Below are positions 9,630-21,747 of a stretch of 64,000 nucleotides of DNA, piece after piece. This stretch comes from Pyrus communis (lineage: Eukaryota > Streptophyta > Magnoliopsida > Rosales > Rosaceae). Both the position numbers and the translations under genes were made by a program. Below the pieces are notes generated by a model, which saw only the letters and a list, made by a program, of their open reading frames with translations, had not been told where the DNA came from and ran no database searches. Location of the stretch: positions 6,800,872-6,864,871 of the forward strand of contig NC_084807.1 in the NCBI RefSeq assembly GCF_963583255.1, given 5' to 3'. Every line of letters begins with the position of its first letter. Position 1 is the stretch's first letter.

Positions 9630-12600
9630 GCAGTGAGCTAAAAACTCCAGTCTTTGATGGGGAGAACTATGATTTTTGGAGAATAAGAATGACAACCATT
9701 TTCAAGTCCTATGATTTATGGGATATGGTTCAATACGGGTATGAACTACCTAAGATAGAGGTTGATGCTCTAGAGGAGGATCTCACAGAAACACAACTCA
9801 AAACACCGAAGCAGAACCGAATTGAGGATGCCATAGCACTTGGAATCATCCAAGGTGTTGTCTCAGACACCATTTTCCCGAGAATAGCAAATGAAAATAC
9901 TACAAAGGGAGCTTGAGAATTTTATAGCAAGAATACAGAGGAGACACTAAAGTCAGAAAGGTAAAACTTCAATCCCTTAGAAGAGATTTCGAGTATACAA
10001 GAATGACGGAAAATGAGCTCTTAAAAGACTACTTTACTAGGCTATTTGATGTTGTGAATAAGATGAGAACATATGGTGAGGAACTGCCTAATGAAGGAAT
10101 TGTCCAGAAATTGTTGATTAGTTTGACTAAACCTTATGATTCAATAGTGAGTGTCATTGAAGAAACCAAAGACACTGAAACTCTTAGTGTGCAAGATGTG
10201 ATGGCATCTTTAAGAGCTTTTGACCAAATGCTTGAGAGGCATGCTGATTTTGCACCTGAGAAAGCTTTTCAATCACTCAATGTTGGATCTAGTAGTCAAG
10301 CTAGTGCAAGCAAACAAAAACCACAGTGGAAGGGCAAGAACAAGAAATAGGAAGGAAAGGGGTATCAAAACCCTAAGCCTAACCAAGGCAACAACTCAAA
10401 TGAAGGTCTAAGAACCAAGCAGCAATGCAAGCACTATGACAAATTCCATCTTGGAGAGTGTTGGTTCAAAGACAAGCCTAGATGCCACAAATGTAACAAG
10501 TTCGGGCACCTCATGAATGATTGCAGATCAAAGAATGTGCAGCAAGTGAACTGTACCAATCAAGTAGAAGAAGAAACAAATATGTTTTGTTTTTTCAGTG
10601 CAAAAGTGGAGAAAAACAATGAAGTATGGTACATTGACAATGGCTGCAGCAACTATATAACTGCACATGAGTCATTACTCATTGACCTTGACACAAACTT
10701 AACTGGAAAAGTGAAAATAGGAGATGGAAACATTGTCAAAGCCACTGGAAGAGGAACTCTGGTCATTAACACCAAGAAAGGAAGAAGATGCATAAGGGAA
10801 GTGATGTTAGTGCTTGGATTGGATGAGAATCTACTCAGTGTGGGTCAAATGATGGAGCATAGTTATTTCCTACTTTTTGGCAGAACTGTGGTTGAGATGT
10901 ATAATGACAGGTCTCTATCAAACATAGTGACTAGAGTAAAAGTGAAAAACAAAAGCTTTCCATTTTTATTGAAGTATCTAGAGGAAGTGCAAGAAAAGCA
11001 AGTGTGACAGGTTCTATGAAGCTATGGCACAAGAGGCTTGGTCATTTAAACATGACAAGCTTACAAAATCTGCAAAAGCATGAAATGGTGCAAGGCATAC
11101 CAAAGATGGATCAATGCAATGAAACTTGTGAAGGATGTGTGTTTGGCAAGCATCACAGAGATCCATTTGAAGCTGAAAAGGCTTGGAGGGCAACAAAGCC
11201 ACTCAAATTGATTCACACAGATATGTGTGGACCAATGCAAACAACAACAATCAGTGGAAATAGGTATTTCCTAACCTTTATTGATGACTACTCACGGATG
11301 TGTTAGGTGTATTTCATAAGGTTCAAGTCTGAGGTATTCACGATATTTAAGAAATGATAGGGGAGGTGAGCACCTAACATGAGTTCAATGTATTTTGTGA
11401 AGATTTGGGATTGGAGAAACAACTCACAGTGGCATATTCACCACAACAAAATGCCATTGTAGAAAGGAAGAATAGGACTATAGTCGAAATGGTTAAGTCT
11501 ATGATGCATGAGAAGAACATACCCTATACATTTTAGGGTGAAGCAGTAAATATTGTAGTATACCTATTAAATAGGTGTCCCACTAAAGCATTGAACAAGA
11601 AAACTCCATTTGGAGTGTTCAGTGGCAAAAAGCCTTATGTGAGGCATCTGAAAATGTTTGGCTCAGTATGATATACTCACATTCCTCAACAACTAAGGCA
11701 TAAGTTGGAGAAATCAAGCAACAAGGGTGGTTTTATGGGTTATGGAACCAGTGAGAAAGGGTACAAAGTCTAAAATCTGTCAACTCAAAAGATAATCCTA
11801 TCAAGGGATGTTATCTTTAATGAAGACTCAACATGGAACTGGGAAACAAGGGTAGAAAAGAATGACAGTGTCTTTCTACAACTTAATCTCAACGAAAGGC
11901 AAACAAGGGAGCCTATGGAGACCTCAATTCAAGAAGAAGTCACAGAGAATAATGACATATAAGGAACTCCACAGTAAGTAAGCATGAGTCCATAACCAAC
12001 TCAATCATAGATCACAACACCAAGTTCAACTCTAGTGAGGTCGAGAAGTTTGGATGAGATCTATGCTACATGTAACTACTGTGTAGTGGAACCAGAATCA
12101 TATGAAGAAGCTGAGAAAGACAAAGCTTGGAAGAAATCAATGAAGGAAGAAATTGAAATGATTGAGAAGAATGACACTTGGGAACTTGTAAATCGACTAA
12201 GTAACAAGCCTATGATAAAAGTGAAATGAGTGTACAAAACCAAGCTCAACCTAGATGGTTTTGTGCAAAAGAATAAGGCCAGGTTAGTGGCCAAAGGTTA
12301 CTCACAGAAGCCTAGTGTAGACTTCAATGAAACCTTTGCTCCAGTAGCAAGGTTAGACACCATAAGGATCTTCATAGCCCTAGCAGCCAAGAAGGGTTGG
12401 AAATTGCATCAATTAGATGTCAAATCTGCATTTCTAAATGGAGTGCTAGAGGATGAGGTGTTTGTGGAACAACCTCAAGGGTTCACAAGTCAAGAGTTTC
12501 TAGCAAATGTGTACAAGCTAAGGAATGCTCTCTATGGCCTAAAGCAAGCTCCAAGAGCTTGGTACAGTAAGATTAATTCCTATTTCACTGAGAAAGGACT

Positions 12601-13640
12601 TCAGAAAAGTCCTACTGAAGCTACACTCTACACCAAGACAGAAAGCAACAACAAGACACTCATTGTCTCAATCTATGTGGATGATGTTGTCTACACTGGA
12701 AATGATACTGGAATGATTGAAGAGTTCAAGAGATGATAATGAGGTATGAAATGACTGATCTCGGCGTCTTGCATCATTTTCTTGGCATCGGGATAATTCA
12801 AGAAGCAACTAGCATTTTCATTCATCAAAGGAAGTATGCTGAAACTTTGCTTGAAAAGTTTGGGCTGAAGGGATGCAAACCAGTCTCTACACCCTTAATT
12901 GCAAATGAGAAGCTTAAGAATGATGATGAAAGTGAACCTGCAGATGCTAGCTCTACAAAAGCATTGTTGGCAGTCGATTGTATCTAACTGCAACAAGGCC
13001 GGATCTAATGTTCTCAGCAAGCCTACTTTCTAGGTTTATGCAGAATCCTAGCAAGATACACATGGGGACAGCAAAAAGAGTTCTAAGATATGTGCAAGGA
13101 ACACTTGATTATGGCATCAAGTATGAAATGGGGAAGTCAACTATCTTAATTGGATTTTGTGACAGTGATTGGGGTGGCAATGAAGATGATAACAGAAGCA
13201 CATCTAGCTATGCTTTCACTTTTGGTTCAGGTGTTTTCTTATGGGCCACTGTGAAGCAACAAAGTGTTGCACTATCCACAGCTAAGGCAGAGTATATGAA
13301 TGCATTAGAAGTTACAGCTCAAGCTATTTGGCTAAGGTTCATACTTAAAGACTTTGGGGAATTACAGGTTGATGCCACACCACTTCTGTGTGACAACACC
13401 TCTACAATCACCATAACCAAAAACCCAGTATTTCATCAGAGCAGAAAGCACATCAAAAGGAGATATCATTTCATCAGAGAGGCATTACAGGATAACACAA
13501 TCAAGCTACTCTATTGCAGCATAGAATATCAGATCGCAGACATTTTCACAAAAGCATTATCGAATGAGAGATTCAATTACCTGAGGGGATTGCTTAGATT
13601 GACTCCCAGAAGCAGTTTAGAAAGAAGTGTTGGAAGCTAA
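9630..13640 (+). pseudogene. copia gag-pol polyprotein, disrupted
   Basis: Pieces in order: gag of the UBN2 type (9630-9916 and 10003-10350); a zinc knuckle C-x2-C-x4-H-x4-C near 10480-10525; protease near 10620-10700; integrase with its HHCC zinc region and start of the catalytic core (11004-11306) and a further degraded core to about 11800; reverse transcriptase (12230-12736) with the YVDD box; RNase H (12978-13640) with the ALSTAKAEY and DNTSTI motifs. Stops occur at 9914, 10348, 11005, 11304 and elsewhere, and the frame shifts near 12733-12978. The protease active site reads D-N-G (10636-10644) instead of D-S/T-G. No functional element is left. Confidence 0.88.
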
Positions 13641-14084
13641 ACAACTTCTGAAGTTGAGGGATCGAAGGCAGCAAGGAATTCTCAAGCTTGGATTCGGTCT
13701 GCATCGAAGAAAAAAAAATGAAGGGTTTTAGTCACCAACGGCTAGTTTCAATTTAATGTATGTATAAGTGTATGAATGACAAGTGTACACTCCAGATTAA
13801 ATCACTTAAACCTAAATGAAGGGCTAGGATTCAATTTGGGGTAGTAAGGCTGAAATGGTTGTTAAGCCTCTTATCAATCACTCTCTTAAACAAGTATGGG
13901 TCATGGCAATGCACCATACCCTACAAAAGTTTCTCTACTTAATGAAATCAGTGTTGCTGCATTATGCACAGCCTTGAAGCCGTCAGTACCAACTCTAAGT
14001 TCTCTCCATTCTTTGTTATTCTAACCCTAAGAAACAGATCCAAAACGATCAACCAAAAACATCAAAAACAAACAAACTCTATCA
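13628..14084 (+). repeat. 3' LTR of the copia element
   Basis: Direct repeat of 9033-9494, beginning TGTTGGAAGC right after the end of the RNase H region and ending TCTATCA. No strong polypurine tract is seen just upstream. Confidence 0.9.
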
Positions 14085-16490
14085 CAAATTACTCTGCGAA
14101 ATCGACTCTATTATGACACACTGGATTTGCACTATCCGTTTCATAATCCACCTCATTTTCTCTATCCAATGCAGACAGTACAATCTGCAATGCTTAGTTA
14201 ACTTGTGTGCTCTACTTCAGTGACGTCATTCGCCAAACTCATGGCTTACATCATAAACTGAAACATGCAACTCTCACCAGACCCGTGACAGAAATCTAGA
14301 GAATTCCGCTCACTCGACCCAATCTAACTATTGTAAGGCAAGTTCGATTTACAACAAACTTGGCTCTATGCAATAATTTTGAACAAATAACCCATGCACT
14401 AAGTCTAATGCAGTTTGGCTACTCCATTTATCCTATTATAGGGTGCTTAGCTGTTATCCATCCAGAAACCAAATTTTTATTTGAATAAAATGGTAAGGAG
14501 AAAGAACTCAACAGAGGGATAAGGAGAAATAACTCAAAAGAACAACATTTTTCTCCTTGTTCAAATCCCAATTCAATACGTGTGGACCGCCACCTCTTTC
14601 TCTTAAAATCCTAATTGGATGAGGAAGAAGTCCCAACCCAAGAAGAAGAAGAAGAAAAGCTTCGGCAAATGTATAGGATAAGGATTTCCCAATCTTAAGC
14701 GACTAAGTCATATGTCTTTCTCCATTGTGGTGGGATCCATTAAGTGACGCATGGGCTTGATGTACAACAAAATCCATATTGTGAAGGCACATGATCTGTG
14801 GTACACTATAACAGGTAATAAGGTTGGGAAAGTGAGCAGCTTCTACTCCGACAATGACACAACCATTTTGACAAGCATAGCAGAGTCTCAAAACGGAAAT
14901 AAATTCATTGGTGGCAAGCCATTCCTAAAAGAAAGTTTAAGTTCAACTTTGAAACTAAGTCTCAAGTTCCATCAAAGTTCCGAACTCAAATATAAACCGT
15001 GATAGTTGTACAACGCAGCACAGTGATCTTGCTACGACACAAAGAATTACAAAAATAGAAGTCTCATTTCTCTACCATTATTATTACTTAATTTTCAATT
15101 ACCGTCGCTTAACTTTTTTTGTTTGAGCTAGGACTAATTAGATTATTGGTATATTTTTGTTCACCACTCACCTTATGATTCCAAGATGTGATATTCCCAG
15201 GATTTAGGGAAAAGCATGTCCATACAAATTCGCCCAAAACAAACTTGGTTCGCTAATACTTGCAAGTAAGAAGCGAAGACAAGTTTAACTCTGTGCAGAC
15301 CAACACCTCATCACAAGTCTAATTCGTAAAACTCTCGACTGAAGTATACATGCAACTCAATTCGAGTCCATCAACACTCCAACTGGGGCAAGTGCTCGCA
15401 AAGCTCTGGGGCAATGTAATCGTGCCTGAAACCAATTATGCACACTTAAATGATTTTTAATGGAAAGTTGATTTCCCGGATGAATTTCAATACAAGGCTA
15501 GTTAGAGACGAAAGCTAAGACATTGAAGATCGTTGTATCGAAATTTCATAATTTTCTACAAAACCAATCTTCCAGGTTTTGGAACAAAGACAGTGGAAGC
15601 TGCATTTCCGTAAGAACTGCACAGCTATGGGAAAACGAAGATTTCAAAGCCTTCCCGATTTTTTCTAGTAACATGCTATATATTCCTTAAAAGATAAGAA
15701 ATAAAGCTATAATTTTCCACTAAGACAGAACAGTATCAAATATGGTATGCAAAGCAGCTGAACAGCAGACCAGCCCAACCAGCACATTACAGCTACATAA
15801 CCAGTTTGCCAGGTTAAACTATACATGCTCGGAAAAAACTGAGTTTTATGCAATACATCGTCACGAAGATATGGATGTAAGCTTTATGTAGAATTTTGTA
15901 GAAGGCGTTATCGCATTTTTACCACCGATAGCATAAGCTGGAATTCTTTGAAGGATTTTCTAAGTTCTTCCTCTAAACTCATATCAAACGAGTTACAACG
16001 TGCCACAACAACATATGAGTTCAAGATGCACACAGTCATCAATGGCTAACCTAAGGGTTCCAACCAATACAAGTCAGCTCTGACAAGCTAAAACAAAAAT
16101 CACCCGCAAAGCACTGCGTGACAACTCCACACTTGTCCACCTCTACTACTAGCTTGTAATGGAAAATGACAATGGGCATGCCAGAGTAAGAAGAAAAAAA
16201 ATCTCATGAACCTGAATGACCCCTACACCACATGGAAATTATGGACCCGAATTCCCACACATGAAGAAGTCCGAACAACATATTATTCCTTTTTACTCTA
16301 AAACTATTTAGAGTCAAGTGGATCAGAGTAAGAATGCCCTTGTAGTTTGGTTAGGGACAAAATAACTTCAATCTCAAAGCTGCACAAATAGAGCCATGAT
16401 GCTACCATCATTCTGTTTTGGAGCCTCGCTGATGTTGAAACTAAATTCGAGCAATGCCGTGTATGGATAAAGTGCTCAAACTCGACTACC
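14085..16490. other. Repeat-rich intergenic DNA, no gene seen
   Basis: Short open stretches here match no family I recognise and have no splice-compatible partners. The composition resembles degraded LTR-element DNA, but no ends could be defined. Confidence 0.4.
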
Positions 16491-16816
16491 TGTAAAACAA
16501 TAAACAACCGTAAGCAGTCGACCAAAGGCTCTCCGACGGTCAAGTTAGTGAATAATTTTAAACTCAGGCAGTGGGCAAGAGAATTCAAGTGTTTAGGTTA
16601 CGTCACTAAAGATAAACCTAGACGGATGTATTTACACCGTGGGGAGAGAAACCTTTTTAGGATAGAATCCTTGTTCTAAGCTGGGAGAATTCTAAAGGAT
16701 ATCTAAAAGTTTGCACCCTCTTAAGAGGTATGATTACTTGTGATGCACACCAATTCCTATATTGTAAGAACTTCAAGACTTAAAGATCTGATTGTGTCCA
16801 TATCCAGATAGAATCC
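16491..16816. repeat. Dispersed repeat, copy A
   Basis: Shares long blocks with 23261-23525 in the same orientation: CCAAAGGCTCTCCGAC, then GTCAAGTTAGTGAAT, then GCAGTGGGCAAGAGAATT, and later ATCTGATTGTGTCCATATCC. Copy A has about 90 extra bases between the blocks. Probably a fragment of an unidentified transposon. Confidence 0.6.
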
Positions 16817-17415
16817 TTGTTCTAAACTAGGAAAATTCTAAAGAATTCAAGTGTTTAGGTTACGTTACCCAAGGTCATGCCTTTCGGAGTAAGCTTGAAT
16901 ACGTACTGTTTGGTCTTCTACATTTGTGTTAATCTGACCCTTGGCGTTAAAATGAGGTTATTGAGTCGCTTTGGTTTATGTCACGCAACCCCTAGAATCA
17001 TGCAAAATCAACTATAATGATGATAGATGCCTCCATTTCGTGTGCACGTTTCACAAAAACCAATCACTTGTTTCTTTAAGTGGCTTCGATCTTATACCCA
17101 TCAATCCCAAGACTAAAGACTTTTCACATTCAATGGCGAGATCCTTTAGTGACTTACTTTAAATAGTTGCTTCCCCTTTGAGATTTCTGGTCATTTTCAC
17201 TTTCACACCATGGAACCTCTGCATTTTAACCAAAGCTTTCTTTCCACACTCATTTTCCTCTCTGATCTTTCGATGTTCGAAATCCTTCAACCAAAAACCT
17301 TCTTCTTTTTTTTCTCAACAATCTCTGCCAAACGAAGCTAAGTAATACCCAATTTAGCCATAATTCCATGCTAATAGCCTTCGCTTTTTGAGATTTGTTC
17401 CATAACATTCACCCC
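16817..17415. other. Intergenic, no gene seen
   Basis: This stretch repeats the phrase AGAATCCTTGTTCTAA found at 16665-16680, so it may continue the dispersed repeat. Nothing coding is supported. Confidence 0.35.
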
Positions 17416-17697
17416 TCATAGTACCCTCCATGCAGTCTTTGCATGTGGGTGGAATCCTAAAAACATGTTGAGATTCTTTATAGGGTTCTTCGTCACTGCT
17501 TTCTTCATATCTTCCATTTGTGGACGACGTGGGGTATCTCCATCAAAATACTTGCCCTCAATGTAGTATCTTGCTCGGAATGCAGCAAGATAGGCATAAC
17601 ACGCAATTGGTCCTATGGTAAAAACTCCATTAGCGTCAAGGATTCAAGCCAAGTAGCCTTCAAAAATTTCATTTGCCAGGGGTGAAAGCTTGTCACC
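17416..17697 (-). pseudogene. Unidentified protein-coding fragment with one internal stop
   Basis: On the minus strand a frame runs for 94 codons with one TGA in place of what is probably a Trp codon. After the TGA it stays open for about 75 codons and ends in TGA at 17416-17418. The peptide looks like real protein, not chance: it includes the segments GVFTIGPIACYAYLAAFRAR and YFDGDTPRRPQMEDMKKAV. I do not recognise the family. It could be an exon of a decayed gene or a gene piece carried by a transposon. No neighbouring exon was found. Confidence 0.4.
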
Positions 17698-17884
17698 CCA
17701 AAATTGTAGAATTTATTTGAGCCCTTTTATTGGGACCTTGATAATAAACATGTGCTTGTGCAAACTTTTTACTTGTCTTACGCCTTCTTATTTAAATCCG
17801 ATAAAATCTTTCCAAAGTAAACAAATTTTAAGAAATAAAATAAGCAATTGAGCAGAAGAAGAGTAAGCTTGTGGATCCGGGACA

Positions 17885-20800
17885 AAACTCAAAAACCCCA
17901 TCGATAATGTTGATTCTAAGAAACATTACCTCCCAAACTTAGCATCCATAAAGTATTCTCATTGCGATATCCGGAGTACCACCATACTCCGATACTAGAA
18001 ATTAAACATTAAACCAGTCATGCCCCGATCCCGACATACGTCCAGGATCAACACGCGACATCACCAAGTACCTGTATATATAACATAGCCCACCTCCGGG
18101 ATATGTACCAAGTACAACTCAAGCCTCGAATTACGTAGTGATTATTCGTACTTTTATGGCCACATCTAACCTCGTCGTTAGACTACCTACATACCCTAAA
18201 AAAGGATCAAACAATTCGTAGTTCATCATACACTACACTTGAACAATCATTACATAATTTACTTTATTTTCAACATGCTACCTCCATCCACAGCATGTAA
18301 CATATCAAATAACCAATGAAGCATAGTATTATTCTCAAGCCACATTGATCAACTAAGATAATCATAGTAATAACAATCACATCCAACGTCATTCCACAAT
18401 CCCATTAATTAATCAATTCATGACTCAAGGATGTCAGATTTTGACTTTTAACTTAGTCAATCAAAGATATAACATATCATTTCACGAATTTATTTAAAGA
18501 GCTCTATATAATTCCCAATTTGGATTTTTAGTAATAACATGATATATAAATTCATAAGGTCTATTGTGGGTAATTCTCATTCACTTGAATCAAGGGTTCT
18601 AGACTAACCTTATGGAAATGAGCAAGAGCAAGGATTCCGAACTATTCAACGGGACCAAAATATCAATCGGTTTCTCATAATCTACCCAAACCTATACTAT
18701 GTATAATTAATGCCTACATCATGGAAATGGCACACTGGGCAAATCAGGCACTCGGATAAGCTGCGACGCTTGGGTGAGTGACAATAATACAAGTATGTGA
18801 TATCCAATAAAAAACAGACCATCAATCACAATTTATAAACATCAAGTATAGAATCATGCTTTACAAAATCATAATCAAGTCGTTGAAAACTCCAAAAGAG
18901 TCACCCAGACATCCAACGGCTTTTCTAATTTAAACCACAAGATTCCCAAAAACCATTGTTCATATGTACATTAAAAACTAAGGCTAGAGGGACACAGTTC
19001 GACCGAAACCTACATAAATAACCAAATAGGAAGTGGCCACCCAAAGCGGATTAACCAAGCAGAGCCACCCCTGATAAAGTAACCAAATAGGCAGTGACCC
19101 TCCAACGCGGATTAACTAAGCAGAGTCACTCCTACAGCTGTTAGGAAGTGCTCACCCAATGCAGATTAACCAAGCATGATCACTCATAAGAATACATGGC
19201 CATAAGGATTGCCCAACACGGATTAACCAAGCATGATCCATATATAGTATGGTCCCCCAATGCGAATTAACCAAGCAGGACCGCTAGTGACCCCCCAGCA
19301 AGGTCAAGATAACCAAGTGGGTAGTGAACCCCCAACGTAGATTAACCAAGCAAAGTCACACCTACATAATAGTTAGGTAGTGATCACCCTAAGTATAAAT
19401 GGCCATAAGGATAGCCCTACGTGGATCAATCAAGCACAATCCATAAATAGTATGGTCCCCCAACGTAGATTAACTAAGTAGGACCATCTATATACCACTG
19501 CTACATGGTGCAAACTCGGTGTCACCTAACCCTCTAACATTAGGGTAACGATCCCCTACTAACCCTCAATTTAACAAGCATTTCAATATGCACTTAAAAT
19601 CACTTTTTCCAAATATTTCCAATCCATGAATCAAATCACATTTAATAAAATAGATCGATGGCCAATTATAAAAATCACATTTTAATAGAAAACATATTTA
19701 TAAAACAAACTCATATCCACACAGGATAACAATTACGAAAACAAGGTAATCACCAATATCACATATATTAAAGTCACTCACCGAGACAAGTTCGCAAAGC
19801 CTTACTGAGTCTTTAGCAATACTAATTTTAGTAATTCAAATGGTTCCAGACATGTTGACCAAAAATCAACTTTCAGTCAACGGTGGGGTCCACACCCTAG
19901 CAATTTAATCCGGAAGATCCACACATCATATTTTCCTAAGGTCCACAATATTCTCATAGAATATCATACTAAAATCTCACCACGATCTGACAATCGGATC
20001 TCCGCCAATCATAATTTCATGTGGCCGTCAACGTTTTTATTTTACGAACTTTCAAAACCAATTCAGGAAGATCCGTACGTTAGATTCCTAAGCCCTAAGT
20101 TTCTATGGTCCTCAAATATTACATTCTATAATGTATTATAGTTTAGTGTCAATCCAACGGTCGGATCATTGATTCATATAATATTCAAGTGTCGGACCTT
20201 AACGAAATTATACCCAAACAATGGAATTTCATCAATCAAAGGTCACATATGGAATCAGGGCATCAAATTAGCTTCAGGTGGTCAGGGGGTGCCTCGGCCT
20301 ACACGTTGCCGCCACACACCGCAGCACAAGGCGGCCGGCCACCCCGACTCACCGAAAAATTAAACTATTTCTAAAAATTACCAAATTTTACAAGCAAGTA
20401 GATCTCAATAAGGGGAGTAATTTTCATACCTGGGCCAAAGTCCAATTCAGCCGAGAAACCCTCTGAAATTCCTTTGATCCGCTGGAAACCCTAAGTTGAG
20501 TGCACTTCAATTCGACTCCAATCAAGCTCTGACGCCTCAACCCATCCCTGGGCTTTGTTCCTAGACTCAAGAGGAGTTGAAAATGGGTGGTGGCCGACGG
20601 TGAGGCTTTCAAAATTGACCGATCGCCGCCCTTGAACCCGTCGCACCCACTATGCGGATTTCACCAAATTAAGGCAAAAAACTCTCAGATTTTTTTGTGG
20701 AAATGGAAGAATAGAGGTCAGGGTGGAGTGTGCAAGTGATGGATGAGGGAAATTCGGCAGAAAAACCTACAAAAATCGTCGAAATTTCTACCTAGAACCA

Positions 20801-21129
20801 GTGGGGTTCGCGGGTCAAAGACGACCCGGATTTGGTGGTTTTCTTTCTCCCTCCTTTTCCTTCCTTGCTTCCTCTCTTGATTGGGCCTCCCTTCCCTCCT
20901 CTTTCCCACATCTCACCCTTTCCCTCTCTCTTGTTGCCATCTGGCATCATCCAATCCCTTTTTTTTGTTCCTAAAACCCTTAGTTAATTTCACACTTTGT
21001 TGTAACTATATAGCTAAAATTCTAAAATTAATGACTTTAAAATAAAGTTAAAAATCACGAAAACAAAACATGAATTTGAATAACGAAACACATAATTAAT
21101 TAATAAAATTCCGGATACGGGATTTCACA
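17885..21129 (-). repeat. Probable long LTR or solo LTR, minus strand
   Basis: Read on the minus strand the repeat begins TGTGAAATCCCGTATCCGG at 21129, a typical LTR-style start. It runs through GC-rich leader-like sequence (20500-20900) into lower-complexity DNA. The left end is uncertain (near 17870-17890, GGATCCGGGACAAAAC on the plus strand). No polymerase genes and no clear target duplication were found. It contains the hairpin array at 19026-19490. Confidence 0.4.
19026..19490. repeat. Array of hairpin units with a constant loop and variable paired stems
   Basis: About ten degenerate units share a loop close to CCCAACGCGGATTAACCAAG. Each loop is bracketed by short complementary arms that differ between units: GTGGC/GCCAC (19033, 19064), AGTGAC/GTCACT (19093, 19125), AGTGCTC/GATCACT with one mismatch (19147, 19178), GGAT/ATCC (19206, 19236), GGTC/GACC (19251, 19279), GTGA/TCAC (19324, 19356), GGAT/ATCC (19409, 19439), ATGGTC/GACCAT (19452, 19482). 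A four-unit block is itself repeated at a spacing of about 200-230 bp. Confidence 0.75.
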
Positions 21130-21747
21130 AAACCCATGAAGAATCTTTTGCTCTGTGCATATCAATACATTTATCGATCTTAAGAATTTCAAACCATATT
21201 TGAAACAACTTGCAAAAAACAAGCCAATAAAAACTTTTTTCCTTGGCCCAATTCTTGGATCAAGGATTTCAATACTTGCAATGTAGTACTAGGAAGGGAT
21301 TTCTTTCCCAGACTGGATCGCATGTCAGTATCCAATGAAGCTTAAACAAAAGTTCTATGGAGACTTGGTTGTTGGCATGTGGGTTGAAAACACTTTTTGA
21401 ATCCTTTTGTCGGACCTTATGCATCGAACCTGATCGTTTTCGATTGGACTACCTTGACTAGCTTAGTTAGAGCATACCAGAGCTCTATTGGAATAAAATT
21501 CCTCTTGTGGATTTCCTTATTTGGATGCCCCCTTCAAACCTACTAACATACAATGTTGCAGAATATACTTGACTTAGTATGTTAGTCCAATATAGAAGTA
21601 GTCGTACTCAGGGTCGGAGTTTAGAGCCACCTTCAGATGATTTTGGATCTGCCCCTTTAGAATATTCCCTTAGATGTCATAGAGGTCAGGTTTGAATGTT
21701 ATAACCTATAACTTTGCTAGTTGTATAAACTTTCAAGATGCTGGAGG
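21130..21747. other. Intergenic, no gene seen
   Basis: Only short open stretches without recognisable domains. Lies between the LTR-like repeat and the hAT element. Confidence 0.4.

Larger units (their letters stand above)
9033..14084 (+). mobile_element. Ty1/copia LTR retrotransposon, full length but inactive
   Basis: Two long direct repeats begin TGTTGGAAGC and end TATCA. They lie at 9033-9494 (462 bp) and 13628-14084 (457 bp) and differ at roughly 30 positions by eye, mostly transitions. The domain order gag, protease, integrase, reverse transcriptase, RNase H is that of the copia class. Stops and frameshifts break the polyprotein. The 5 bases flanking each side do not match perfectly (CCAGA and CAAAT), so the target duplication has decayed or the ends were rearranged. 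Confidence 0.92.

Noticed and set aside
14751..15002. 83-codon plus-strand frame
   Set aside because: No family match, no splice context and surrounded by degraded repeats.
19026..19490. Possible CRISPR-like array
   Set aside because: The regular repeats suggested it, but the variable parts are paired stems, not spacers, and the genome is a plant.
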